In this document: in pieces, positions 1-9,312 of the stretch
Layout of the letters: each line of letters opens with the position of its first letter
Numbering within the stretch: the stretch's first letter is position 1
NCBI GenBank assembly: GCA_965202915.1
Contig: OZ241847.1
Span: forward strand, 496,001 to 560,000
Direction of reading: 5' to 3'
DNA: 64,000 nt
Source of the DNA: G965202915 sp965202915
GTDB taxonomy: Bacteria; Pseudomonadota; Gammaproteobacteria; Eutrophobiales; Eutrophobiaceae
The notes under the pieces: generated by a model
Seen by the model: only the letters and a program-made list of their open reading frames with translations
What the model was told of the DNA's origin: nothing
Databases searched by the model: none
Program-made: the position numbers and the translations under genes

Positions 1-149
1 CCGATATTCTCCGTTATTATTGCGAGTCTATACCGTTACCGGGCATCCGTCACTAAATGATTTTGCCATTGTGGGTGCCGCGCCGGCCAATCCGATCCGG
101 TATTCAGCCTTGTAATGGCTCATCCCAACCGTTGGTATCGGCGGGCAAG

Positions 150-2690
150 CTACCACCTGTCCTCGAGCAGCGTATTCATTTCCGCCCGCCACGTATCCTG
201 AAACATCATCTTGAATTGCATCTGCGGCTCTTCTACCTTCAGAGTCCCTCTGTGAACAAGTTTTTTGTTATAGGTGTCCTCAAGGGTTTCGAGCAGTTTG
301 TTTTTATAATCCGTATCCTCGTTGCCCCGCAAGTGCACACCTTTTGTCTCCAAAATCAGCAGTGTTCCATCATCTTTGCGGTGGGCAACAAAATCGGGAT
401 AAACCCGTTGCCGGCGCCAGCCTTGCAGCGAATACGCCTGCCGTGTCGCGATTCTGTGCCACCAATATATCGCGTCGCGGGTTTCCAGATAAAGCGCAAA
501 GTCTTTTTCCAGACCGTTAAAGCCGCCTTCATAAATCGGCTCAAACAGGCTATGCTGTATCGGATAGCCGTGTTCGCCTTGCAGTGATCTGTCCTGTCTG
601 GAAACAAACACCTTAAACGACTTGTCCAATTCATAATTCAGTTGCTCATCGGTCTCAAGATGAAACCTGATTTCATCACGCCCGACCTTATCATGGAACA
701 CCTCTTCAGCCCTGGCGTCAACGGCCTCTTGCACCTTGCGCCTTAACTCCTCCGAAAGATAAATCCGATTATGCAACAGTTTCGTATCATCGCCTTGTTT
801 AGCTCTGTGTTTTTCGACGAAACTCTCGGCCATCCGCGCCGCCTGCCACGGATTGGGCACCACGTCCATAAGCCGCCGGACAAAATAATCCAGGGTCAAA
901 TGCTCGCCGGTATCAAGACTTTCTTCCGCAATCCCGCCCTGGACGCCTTGAATATCGACCGTGGTTTTGATCTCCCGGATAATATCCTGATCGTCCAGAT
1001 TGACCGCGTCGCCGGCGTCAATTTCATCCCAGTCCAGTGCGCCCAAAATATCGCGGTCGTAGTCAAGCAGGCGCCATTTTTTGCCTTGCTTATGCAGAAC
1101 CTGCGGGAGAAATATGTTTAACCGGTTGTACTTACCCCGGCGTTTCACCGTCACCGGTTTGGGCGTGTCACCTTCGCCGTATCCATGAATCGAATCGCCC
1201 AGCCCGGTCAACCCTTCTTTTTCCAGGCCGGCTTTCACGCTTTCAACCGCGTTGCCCACCTTTTTGTTGTAACAGTAGATATAACACCGATTCAGCGCGT
1301 CCCCGTTTTCAATCCTGCGCGCGTGGGGTTGTCGCATCACCCGCCCGACCATCTGCGTGATCGCGGTTGTTGCGGAGGTATTGTCCAGCAGCGCCAGCAC
1401 GTAGGCAAACGAGCAATCCCAGCCTTCCTTCAAGGCATCCTTCGTGATAATCAAGCGGACGGTGCTTTGTTCGCTCAGCAAATTCTCGCCTGCAAGTCCC
1501 TTTTGTTCCGATGACTGGATCCTGATCTGATCTTCCGGCACGGCAAGATTCCGTATCAAATAATCGCGCACATCTTCGGAATGAATATATCCCCGCTCTT
1601 GTTGGTTCCTGCCGGTTCTTTGCACCCGCACCAAAGCAATGGGACGCACATGGCGGTTTTCTTTTGATTGGAGTTTGCGGGCGTCCTTTTCAAGTGACCT
1701 TAATTTATTCTGGGTCTCGGCCAGCGTGTACCGCCAGTCGGAATTACTGAAACTATGAATCTCTATCGGCAGTTTAATCATCTCCTCGTCCTGAAGTTCG
1801 GTTCCCGATACATTGACCAGGATATTGCTGACGCCGATTTTCGGCGTGGCGGAAAGTTCAAGCACAAAGCGGGGATTCAACCGGTTGACGGACTCTACAA
1901 AGTCTTTGTTTTTCTTGTCATTTTTCCCATACGCCTTATGCGCCTCGTCCAGAATCACGGTGGGGCGAATCAGCTTCAGGACGTTGATAAGGCTTTGCTT
2001 GACCCAGTTGCCGGTTTTGTTTGTCTCAAGATCGGGATGCCGTTCGGCAAGCCTCTTATTGGCAGAGGAGTCGTCCTGCTCAGGAAAGAAAGAAACGTAC
2101 CCGCTGCCGTCGCGAAATATCTTGCGATTATTCTGAGGGCTGGCCGAAGGCAGCATCAACATCATCACGCACAGGTAATTTTCAATATCCGACCGGGTGA
2201 AGGGATCGGTCTTTTGCAGCAGTTTCACCTTGCCGCCGGACGTCCGCTCCAGCATCTGCCGATAGGGATGCTCGCGGGTCCGAAAGGCCTTGATGGTCTG
2301 CTCATAAATCGCCTTCGTCGGCACAATCCACAACACAAACCCCGTGTCCCGTTTGATACGTTCAAGCGCGGCCACGCCCAACAGCGTCTTGCCACCACCG
2401 GTCGGCACTTTCAGGCAAACATGGGGAATGGGCTCGTCGGAGGTCGCGGTGCGGGAAATGTGATCCGGGATTTTAATATTTCCGCCTTGTTGAACACCGG
2501 GAAGAACATTTTGGTCTTTCAGGCTGTTCCATGCGGAAAGGGGATAGTTTTTTAGCTCTTCGGGAATATCAATACCTTGCTCCTCAAGGACGTTGCCCGC
2601 CTTTTCGGCCTTCAGGCGGGCTTTCTTGATCGCTTGAGTATAACGATCCAACTGCTCAAGGGCGTTTTGTTGGTAGGTTTTGAGTTGCAT
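150..2690 (-). CDS. res: Type III restriction enzyme, Res (helicase-nuclease) subunit
   Basis: ATP-dependent translocase and endonuclease subunit of a type III restriction-modification system; it would act with Mod (15489-17105). Counted from the Met at 2690 (846 aa), the sequence shows Walker A PTGGGKT at about 96-102, DEAH at 248-251, SATP at 280-283, a helicase C half with an arginine-rich QMVGRVMRQP motif, and a C-terminal PD-(D/E)XK-like nuclease signature (YPDF near 764-767, then ETK near 781-783). The frame is open to 2717, but MQLKTYQQNAL at 2690 is the start copied in all the res5' remnants upstream, so I prefer it. No clear Shine-Dalgarno is visible. It is the last gene of the island and lies 12.8 kb from mod, an unusual separation for partners normally adjacent. 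Family assignment is secure; activity is inferred. Confidence 0.9.
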   Translation of the reverse strand: MQLKTYQQNALEQLDRYTQAIKKARLKAEKAGNVLEEQGIDIPEELKNYPLSAWNSLKDQNVLPGVQQGGNIKIPDHISRTATSDEPIPHVCLKVPTGGGKTLLGVAALERIKRDTGFVLWIVPTKAIYEQTIKAFRTREHPYRQMLERTSGGKVKLLQKTDPFTRSDIENYLCVMMLMLPSASPQNNRKIFRDGSGYVSFFPEQDDSSANKRLAERHPDLETNKTGNWVKQSLINVLKLIRPTVILDEAHKAYGKNDKKNKDFVESVNRLNPRFVLELSATPKIGVSNILVNVSGTELQDEEMIKLPIEIHSFSNSDWRYTLAETQNKLRSLEKDARKLQSKENRHVRPIALVRVQRTGRNQQERGYIHSEDVRDYLIRNLAVPEDQIRIQSSEQKGLAGENLLSEQSTVRLIITKDALKEGWDCSFAYVLALLDNTSATTAITQMVGRVMRQPHARRIENGDALNRCYIYCYNKKVGNAVESVKAGLEKEGLTGLGDSIHGYGEGDTPKPVTVKRRGKYNRLNIFLPQVLHKQGKKWRLLDYDRDILGALDWDEIDAGDAVNLDDQDIIREIKTTVDIQGVQGGIAEESLDTGEHLTLDYFVRRLMDVVPNPWQAARMAESFVEKHRAKQGDDTKLLHNRIYLSEELRRKVQEAVDARAEEVFHDKVGRDEIRFHLETDEQLNYELDKSFKVFVSRQDRSLQGEHGYPIQHSLFEPIYEGGFNGLEKDFALYLETRDAIYWWHRIATRQAYSLQGWRRQRVYPDFVAHRKDDGTLLILETKGVHLRGNEDTDYKNKLLETLEDTYNKKLVHRGTLKVEEPQMQFKMMFQDTWRAEMNTLLEDRW

Positions 2691-2810
2691 ACTATTTATG
2701 CAAATAAAATGCCGCAATTAAGTGATCACGGGTTCATAGATTAAATTTCTATTTTGACTTCCATTAATAGTAAGAATCATCAAAACATAAATATTAGATC
2801 GCCACGTCCA

Positions 2811-3926
2811 CTAATCAACAACTAATCCATAAGAAGGTAGCAAATCCCGTAACACATATGTTCGGTGGATTGCCGCAGCCCGATAAAACTGCCAAACGCG
2901 GGATTTGATGGCATTATCGTAGTTTTGTTGTTCATTAAATGATTGCCATTCACTATTCCAGGATTCTCCGTCGTAGTCAGGAATTGATTCGCCGGCTTCA
3001 GCGCCAAGAATCTTGCCCTCCCTCGCGGCATCTTGCCAGGCCTTTATTCGATCGTTCTTTTCACCCTCCAATGCCAGGATTGTCTTTACGGCATCCGCTA
3101 TCTCAGAGAATTGACGCCCATCTCCGGCGCCATATTTTCCCCCATCAGCCTGAGCAAACCGTTCAAATACACCATGCAGAGCACGACAGCCCTCAAAAAA
3201 CGTTTCCAGGTTATTTCTACGACTCCATCGGCCCTCTGCCTCAGCGTCATCCTCCTCATATTGGAAACGCCACTCCAAATAGGGGCGATCCGGATAGGTT
3301 GCCACTGCGCCGTGCCCTAAAGCACCTGATGCAGTTTCGGCCAAACCACCCATTAAACTGGCCTTTATATTCGCCAGGTTGAGACTATCCGCATATTTCC
3401 CAAAAAACTTACCTGCCTTCTTGGTAATATAATCCTTAATATTGGAGCCATGTCTCTCATCAATGGAAATAGTGGAGTTATCAATACGGTTTCCACGAGA
3501 ACTCACACCGGAAAAGCCATAATGTGAAAAGGTGTCAGCATAAACATGAGCACCGATGCCCATCAATTCAGGGGCAAACTCACGATCGCTAAAAACAAGA
3601 TGATGTTCAATCATCTTTTTTGCGGGCTCACTGTTTTTTCGACATTTAAGCCTATCCCGATAACTTGTACCAACGTTACCCGGAAGAAAATGAAAAGGCA
3701 CCCACACACGGCGTTGGTCATGTGGGTCCAAATTCCTTACTTCCAAAGTATGATGAGCGGTAGCCTCGCTATCTATTCTCGCCGCATTCTCGAATTCAAT
3801 GGCCCCGCTTGCCACATTGTCGTCAACAAATTGAGCGCTGGTAGCAATAATTTTTGCCGTATCCGGCTTAATACCGGCCGCTCTCGCCATGGCATAGGTG
3901 CCATAATAGTGCATGTCTAATTGCAT
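2811..3926 (-). CDS. DUF6765-like protein, putative metal-dependent hydrolase fold
   Basis: A 371-aa protein whose opening (MQLDMHYYGTYAMARAAG) and His-rich motifs resemble the DUF6765 family as I remember it; function unknown. Visible motifs are an ATAHHTL segment near residue 57, EHHLVFSD near 107, and GIGAHVYADTFSHYGF near 123-138. The H-x3-D-x2-SH pattern recalls zinc-dependent phospholipase C-type sites, so a metal-dependent hydrolase is possible but not shown. There is no signal peptide or membrane segment. A good Shine-Dalgarno (AAGGAG, 8 nt before ATG) supports the start. It is the cargo gene directly upstream of the intact res, with a 120-bp AT-rich gap. The start overlaps the tail of an open frame extending from the DUF1828 fragment. 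Confidence 0.65.
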   Translation of the reverse strand: MQLDMHYYGTYAMARAAGIKPDTAKIIATSAQFVDDNVASGAIEFENAARIDSEATAHHTLEVRNLDPHDQRRVWVPFHFLPGNVGTSYRDRLKCRKNSEPAKKMIEHHLVFSDREFAPELMGIGAHVYADTFSHYGFSGVSSRGNRIDNSTISIDERHGSNIKDYITKKAGKFFGKYADSLNLANIKASLMGGLAETASGALGHGAVATYPDRPYLEWRFQYEEDDAEAEGRWSRRNNLETFFEGCRALHGVFERFAQADGGKYGAGDGRQFSEIADAVKTILALEGEKNDRIKAWQDAAREGKILGAEAGESIPDYDGESWNSEWQSFNEQQNYDNAIKSRVWQFYRAAAIHRTYVLRDLLPSYGLVVD

Positions 3927-3989
3927 GATGTTTCTCCTTTATATGAAATTGCAGTGATTGGGTATTTCCCTTCCAGTCGTATCAATAGC

Positions 3990-4123
3990 AAAACAGACTC
4001 TAATTTACCTGGACAGCAATGAAACCGAGTAAAAATCCGGTAGCGATTAACTCCTTCGGTAAATGGTTTTATGGACTCAGAGCCCCTCTTTTTGAAGGCG
4101 TCTTGTATCAGATCCATGTTCAT
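3990..4123 (-). pseudogene. DUF1828 gene fragment (5' end only)
   Basis: The first 45 or so codons match the intact DUF1828/DUF1829 gene at 5856-6635 (compare NAFKEKVAESIRLFPEGVNR with DAFKKRGSESIKPFTEGVNR). Similarity then stops and the frame runs into unrelated sequence that overlaps the start of the DUF6765-like gene. About 20 bases upstream of the ATG are also shared with the intact copy, so promoter-proximal sequence was duplicated too. It directly follows the stop codon of the res fragment (TGAATG). It is a decayed cargo copy and probably makes nothing functional. Confidence 0.7.
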
Positions 4124-4492
4124 TCAAGTAATCTCAGTTGATTTCCATGCTGATGGCTTTTGCCATTTTAGTGTCTCGGTAGAGTTATTGTCAAAAGTGG
4201 CGTTCAAAGGCTTAATCAAGCGGCGACCCGGTCCACGTCCGTTACCTCTATTCCATCTTTGAATTTGATCCCCGTAATGACCTCGGCCAGGTCGTTGTTC
4301 GGAAAGTTTCTCATTGGCAGAGGAGTCGTCCCGCTCAGGAAAGAAAGAAAAGCACCCGCCGCCGTCGCGGAATATCCTGAGAAAATCCCCTTCCTTGCCG
4401 CCGGTTTGCGGAGGGCGATTAGCATCATCAAACACGTTAATATAACGATCTAACCGCTCAAGGGCCTTTTGTTGGTGGGTTTTGCGTTGCAT
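4124..4492 (-). pseudogene. Chimeric res remnant (N-terminus joined to internal segment)
   Basis: It opens with MQRKTHQQKALERLDRYINV, matching the Res N-terminus (MQLKTYQQNALEQLDRYTQA). After about 35 codons it jumps to FLRIFRDGGGCFSFFPERDD, matching Res near residues 189-208 (RKIFRDGSGYVSFFPEQDD) and the following DSSAN. About 150 codons, including Walker A, are missing. Beyond about residue 70 the frame leaves res similarity. The ATG follows the lipase stop directly (TGAATG). This is the longest of the res5' remnants in the island and shows that these remnants derive from real res genes. Confidence 0.75.
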
Positions 4493-5560
4493 TCAATTTG
4501 GATTTCGACTTTCAGCGATGATCATTAATTTCTTCCGGTATATGCTTATGGCATGATCAGCCAGAAATTTGCTCCATGGAAGTTTCTTAATCCCCCACCC
4601 CTTAATTCGATAAAACAGACTTACGGAATATAACAGCTTCACGTCATCATATGCACCAGCCCGGCAATTTGTCATGTATCTCATATCGCCGGCATGTGTA
4701 TAACCTCCAAACTGCAACAACCATGACCGGAGCAAATCTCCGACCCTGGGAACAAATTGACACAGCCAGGCAACAACATCGATAATTTCCGTCCCGGGCG
4801 GCATCATAGTCACACAGTCAGCCGCATTCACCATCCTGTAAACAGGCGTTTTGATATCCGCCACCCATACATCATTACCCACTCTTGCAGCTCCGAAAGT
4901 GTAACATGCAGCGAGACCACCTTTGTGAGACAGTTCTCTTGCGGCTATGGTTGCCAATGCACCGCCTAAACCGTGCCCGGTAATGAATAAAGGCATATCC
5001 TGGAGTTTGGTATCTTTATCTAATTTTTCCTGAATATCCAGAGCCACCTCATCAAAAGCGCCCTTGAACCCCATATGAATTTTCCCGCCCGTTTCACAGT
5101 GCACCATTCTTGCATCTGCCTCTGCCTTAATATCCCTTATACTGTCCAGTTCAGCTTTTCTAAAAGCCAACACGATGAACGTGCCACCCGAAAATAAGAC
5201 TGCCTGGGTTCCGTTATTATCAAACGTTTGAACAACTTTCATGCCCAAATCGCGCGCCTCTCGATTGAGTTTTTTTAGCTCTTCGTTGTGGTCGTAGTCT
5301 AATGAAGCAATATATTTAATCAGAAAAATTTTCTTTTTTTCACTTAATGACTTTAAGATTTTTTCCTGAAGTAATTTGTTACGCTTATCGTTCAAAATCG
5401 ATGGATTGAATTTAATATAGGCCAACTCCGACAAGCATGCCATTATCCAGGCGGTTCTATCGCTATATGCCTGCCTATAGGGCGGTATATTTTCACATTT
5501 TTTTAATAGAGTTTTAACCTCATTGAGTTCCCTCTTCGATTTAGCAAGTGTATTAGCCAT
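4493..5560 (-). CDS. Class-3 lipase-like protein with substituted nucleophile
   Basis: An alpha/beta-hydrolase of the lipase class 3 family (355 aa). The nucleophile elbow region reads LFITGHGLGGALATIAAREL. Family members have GHSLGG, with Ser as nucleophile; here residue 197 is Gly (GGT, complement of 4970-4972), one base from Ser AGT. The expected acid (NAADCV, near 240) and a possible catalytic His (LADHAIS, near 337) remain. A Lys-rich helical N-terminus of about 110 residues precedes the fold; there is no signal peptide. The ATG has a good Shine-Dalgarno (GAGGAG, 7 nt upstream). It lies between a mod3' remnant upstream and a res5' remnant directly downstream. It is either catalytically inactive or a binding protein; an AGT to GGT mutation or a sequencing error is also possible. 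Confidence 0.8.
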   Translation of the reverse strand: MANTLAKSKRELNEVKTLLKKCENIPPYRQAYSDRTAWIMACLSELAYIKFNPSILNDKRNKLLQEKILKSLSEKKKIFLIKYIASLDYDHNEELKKLNREARDLGMKVVQTFDNNGTQAVLFSGGTFIVLAFRKAELDSIRDIKAEADARMVHCETGGKIHMGFKGAFDEVALDIQEKLDKDTKLQDMPLFITGHGLGGALATIAARELSHKGGLAACYTFGAARVGNDVWVADIKTPVYRMVNAADCVTMMPPGTEIIDVVAWLCQFVPRVGDLLRSWLLQFGGYTHAGDMRYMTNCRAGAYDDVKLLYSVSLFYRIKGWGIKKLPWSKFLADHAISIYRKKLMIIAESRNPN

Positions 5561-5639
5561 TATGATCTCCTCATCTATCGCTTATGGAAATTTGATGCGA
5601 CACTCTATTCATTTGCTCAGTATACTGCACGATAACCGG

Positions 5640-5855
5640 TAAAACACTATCCTCATCTCGGTCAATTCTTTTTGCCCCATAAATTTATCGGTGGCAAAGG
5701 CGGTCGCTGTTCGTGGCGGAGCCGGTGCTTCGCAGGAAGGCGGGCTTCGGCTGGTAGATAAGATACAACATTTTATAACGTCTGGTTCTGCGAGTATATC
5801 GAGATTAATGGTCTAACGGTTCAACGGCATTTTGTTGATAGATTTTGATCTGCAT
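5640..5855 (-). repeat. res5'/mod3' junction remnant between DUF1828 and lipase genes
   Basis: On the minus strand the block opens with ATG at 5855 and 13 codons of Res-like sequence (MQIKIYQQNAVEPL, then a stop), directly after the TAA of the DUF1828 gene. It continues into sequence matching the 3' end of mod: the complement of the ggagccggtgcttcgcagga stretch, then a degenerate FATDKFMGQKELTEM segment corresponding to Mod FATHKFMGQKELTEM. It therefore has the order cargo, res5', mod3', next cargo. Unlike the spacers at 6.6-14.8 kb it lacks the common central block and carries a longer piece of mod. Confidence 0.75.
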
Positions 5856-6635
5856 TTAACCAATCTGGTCTTTAAGGTAACTCTCAATTTTCTCCCGGTT
5901 TCCCACCAGGTTGGAAAATTGGCGGTCGCAAATATCGGTGAAACGGGAAAGCACTTTTCGATTAATTTGTTCCTGGTCTTCAAAAATCCCCAAGGAGAAA
6001 AAAGGGAGTTTCCATTTCTGAAATTGAAAAATATTGATGGTGGTATCACGGCATTTATCGTTATTTCCTATAGCATATACGTGTAACGGATGATCCATGC
6101 CATTGATTCGGCAATCCACCAGGTATTTACGATCAGGATCACGTGATATTTCCTGATAATCAAATTGAAATCTCTCAGAGGAGACAGACTTACTGATAAA
6201 CCGTCTAAAATCCTCCATAAATGTAGATTTGACCCTTTCTCGACTAAGATAAGAAATATCGGTAATGTTGATCAGGCACTGAATGAAATTATAGAAAATA
6301 TTTCCTGCATTTTTGAGATCATCAACACGCGCAAGAATTTGTCCTTCTTCCTCGTCTATCCCATATTTTTCTAATGCACTTTCAATAATTGCGTTGCGCG
6401 TACCATTTTCAAGTGAAGATAAATCCATTTGGTAACTCATGTGCATATAAGTATGTCCCTCATCAGTGATAATCCAATTCTCACCATCTCCTTTCCGCAA
6501 GATGATAACAAAGTGGTCACCGTCATCGAAATGAAACGGAGTAAAAATCTGGTAGCGGTTAACCCCTTCAGGAAACAACCTGATAGACTCGGCAACCTTC
6601 TCCTTAAAGGCATTCTGTACCAGCTCTATGTTCAT
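5856..6635 (-). CDS. DUF1828/DUF1829 domain protein
   Basis: A 259-aa protein of unknown function. The N-terminal half (HFDDGDHFVIILRKGDG, then WIITDEGHTYMHMSY) is typical of DUF1828, and the C-terminal half fits DUF1829. It is soluble, with no signal peptide or membrane segment. The ATG at 6635 lacks a clear Shine-Dalgarno; the start is supported by conservation with the 5' fragment at 3990-4123. The stop codon (TAA) directly abuts a res5' remnant. DUF1828 proteins occur in accessory regions; here the cargo position between mod and res pieces suggests a defence or stability role, which is inference. Confidence 0.8.
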   Translation of the reverse strand: MNIELVQNAFKEKVAESIRLFPEGVNRYQIFTPFHFDDGDHFVIILRKGDGENWIITDEGHTYMHMSYQMDLSSLENGTRNAIIESALEKYGIDEEEGQILARVDDLKNAGNIFYNFIQCLINITDISYLSRERVKSTFMEDFRRFISKSVSSERFQFDYQEISRDPDRKYLVDCRINGMDHPLHVYAIGNNDKCRDTTINIFQFQKWKLPFFSLGIFEDQEQINRKVLSRFTDICDRQFSNLVGNREKIESYLKDQIG

Positions 6636-6844
6636 TCAAATAATCTCAAATGATGGGTCTTTACGGCGTATCCGTAGCCTTGGGATGGCCTGGGCAATGC
6701 CTGTTGAGCGATTAGACTGCCGGATTGATGCGGTCAAAGGGTGGATGACTCCTATAGGGACGATTTTGGGGGTAATTCTTGAACTATGGTGGTAGATACT
6801 CAGCATTTTAAAAGGGGGTTTTGTTGGTAGGGTTTGGGGTGTAT
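6636..6844 (-). repeat. Intercassette spacer A (res5' remnant plus central block, no mod3')
   Basis: About 210 bp. On the minus strand it begins one base after the stop of the TPR-DUF2971 reading frame with a res5' remnant whose ATG has become ATA (then HPKPYQQNPLL). The central block shared with the spacers at 8956, 12247 and 14434 follows; a landmark on the plus strand is atccgtagccttgggatggc. It then joins sequence directly upstream of DUF1828, so the mod3' part present in the other spacers is missing. Confidence 0.75.
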
Positions 6845-6845
6845 T

Positions 6846-8955
6846 TCAGGAAAATCGGCTCCCGTATGTGATAGCCGACTGTTGCACGTCTATTTCCTGA
6901 TTTTGGGTTTTAATCCACATTTCCCAGTCTTGGATATTCTGTGCTCTCGGACCAAGTATTACCTCACTGAAGCGGAAATCTTGCCGGGTTTCCAAATAGA
7001 AACGCGGGGGAATTTGTTCTTTATCGACTTTGACTCTATCCGAGTTTTTCATCATGTCTTCCTCGTAATAATGTAGATCAATAACGCGGATTTCATGCTC
7101 TTCCCGGTAATGCCCCTTTTTGAACAGGAAGCGGATACTATCAAGCAGTTCGCATACAAATGCTCTGAGATAGTTTTCTTTGTTTTTCCATTTATCATGC
7201 GTGATCAACGTATCTATTTCTTTCAAAGATTCTGCTAAAGACTTTAATAATTTCTGCAATTCGTTGTTCTCATCTTCGCGGTCGTTTATGTAAGTGACCT
7301 TATAAAGAGCAGGAGGGGTTTTCGCTAATTCCTGGGCATCGCTTTCTGCAACCTTAAATGACATCCCTGCCATGCCTCCCAATTGTTTTGGGGAAGACTT
7401 TGCAAAACTGTCCGGCTTAAATATCAGGCATGCGCCCGAGGCTTCTTGGTTGTCCTGTTTTCCGTATAGACGCCATAAAATCAACTTATCCTTTGGTTCC
7501 TGATTTTCCGAATCCACGATAACAAAGCTGCCGATATATGCCGGTGATGAATACGGATTATTTGGGTAGAATTGGCGCTCCACATTTATATCTACATCAG
7601 TTACTTTTTTGTTCATTTTTTTAAAAAAAGCCTGCCCCTCTTCAGGGTCATTCATATATGACGCATTGTAAAGCCGAAAACGCTCTTTTTGAGCAAGACT
7701 TTTGAGTGTATGAAGAGATGTGTAGTGCGCAACTTCAGTCTGCTTATAAAGTAGCTTTTTCTGTATTTTCACTATTGCATTTAATAATCCGACATAAGGC
7801 TTCAAAATTATATCTTCATCTTTTAAATTATTAGAGAATATAGCGTCAATATGATATGCGATATAGATTCGTGGAAAATATAATTTCAGAGTTTGGTCAT
7901 GCTTATTAGCACTCATATAATCTTTGAAAGCTCCACCATAATCGTCTAATCTAACCTTTGCATTACCTCGATTGTAATATGCTTCGGCATAATCAAGGTT
8001 GAGTTGAATTGCTATGTCGTAATCAGCAATTGCAGCTTGATGCTCGTCTAATCCATACTTTGCATTGCCTCGATTGTAATATGCTGCGGCATCATCAGGG
8101 TTGAGTTGAATTGCTATGTCATAATCAGCAATTGCAGCTTTATACTTGTCTAATCTATCTTTTGGTATCTTTTTCATTTCCTCGATTGTAATATGCTTCG
8201 GCATAATCAGGATTGAGTTGAATTGCTTTGTCGTAATCAGCAATTGCAGCTCTATACTCGCCTAATCTAACCTTTAAATTTCCTCGATTGTAATATGCTC
8301 TGGCATAATCAGGTTCGAGTTAAATTGCTTTGTCGAAATCAGCAATTGTAGCTTGATGCTCGCCTAATCCATACTTTGCATTTCCACGATTGTTATATGC
8401 TTCGGCATAATCAGGGTTGAGTTGAATTGCTTTGTCATAATCAGCAATTGCAGCTTGATACTCGCCTAATCCACACTTTGCAGTTCCACGATAGTTATAT
8501 GCTTCGGCATAATCAGGATTGAGTTGAATTGCTATGTCGAAATCAGCAATTGCAGCTTGATGCTCGTCTAATCCATACTTTGCATTGCCTCGATTGTAAT
8601 ATGCTCCGGTATAATCAGGATTGAGTTGAATTGCTATGTCGAAATCAGCAATTGCAGCTTGATACTCGCCTAATCTAACCTTTGCACTTCCTCGATTGTA
8701 ATATGCTTCGGCATAATCAGGGTTGAGTTGGATCGCTTTGTCGAAATCAGCCATTGCAGCTTGATGCTCGCCTAATACAGATTGCACCTTTTCTCGTTTG
8801 TTATATGCTATAGCTCTATTTTCTTTGTTGGATTCCAGAGAAATGATTTCAGTCAATACAGAAACTAATTCCTCCGGTTTCTGATCGAGCAAAAGGGAAT
8901 TAATTCTTTCATATAGTTCTTGTAGTTTTTCGTTCATCGGTTCAGATTGCTCCAT
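6846..8955 (-). pseudogene. TPR-DUF2971 gene, disrupted by a nonsense codon and a frameshift
   Basis: Paralogue of the genes at 9313 and 12601, now in two open frames. Part one (8955-8320) has the shared N-terminus (MEQSEPMNEKLQELYERINS) and five TPR units, then stops where the paralogues have CAA (Gln) and this copy has TAA (8322-8320). After the stop the TPR frame continues, then shifts near 8150-8185 in an A-rich stretch. Part two (8243-6846) is open through two more TPRs and the full DUF2971 domain (HYTSLHTLKSLAQ, NASYMNDPEEGQAFF, FRFSEVILGPRAQN). Part two might be translated from an internal ATG, giving a short-TPR form; with two separate lesions I treat it as a broken gene. Confidence 0.8.
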
Positions 8956-9311
8956 TTATACTATGAAGAAGTTGATTATACCATGAGGAAATTGAGCAAA
9001 CACTATTCCCATACCCGTTAATTCCTTTTGCCCCATAAATTTGTGGGTGGCAAAGGCGGTCGCTGTTTTCATTGTGCACGTCCACTCTTTTTTTCGTGTA
9101 AGAGCACGTTGTTTGTAATGACGGGTCTTTACGGCGTATCCGTAGCCTTGGGATGGCCTGGGCAATGCCTGTTGAGCGATTAGACTGCCGGATTGATGCG
9201 GTCAAAGGGTGGATGATTCCTACAGGGACGATTTTGGGGGGTAATTCTTGAACCATGGTGGCAGATACTCTCTTCTAAAAGGGCGTTTTGTTGGTAGGGT
9301 TTGGGGTGCAT
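8956..9311 (-). repeat. Intercassette spacer B (res5' remnant, central block, mod3' remnant)
   Basis: About 355 bp. Minus-strand order: ATG at 9311 with res5'-like codons (MHPKPYQQNALL), one base after the stop of the upstream TPR-DUF2971 gene; a central block of about 190 bp common to four spacers; then the last 25-30 codons of mod (FATHKFMGQKELTGMGIVFA), running into the start region of the next TPR-DUF2971 gene. Short open frames here, in more than one frame, are remnants and not genes. Confidence 0.8.
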
Positions 9312-9312
9312 T

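Noticed and set aside
57..587. A 176-codon plus-strand frame at the left edge
   Set aside because: It overlaps the nuclease end of res in antisense and shows no recognisable domain.
8942..9256. A short minus-strand open frame in spacer B and equivalents in spacers C and D as real small genes
   Set aside because: They run across res5' remnant, central block and mod3' remnant in changing frames and are not conserved as one frame among the copies.
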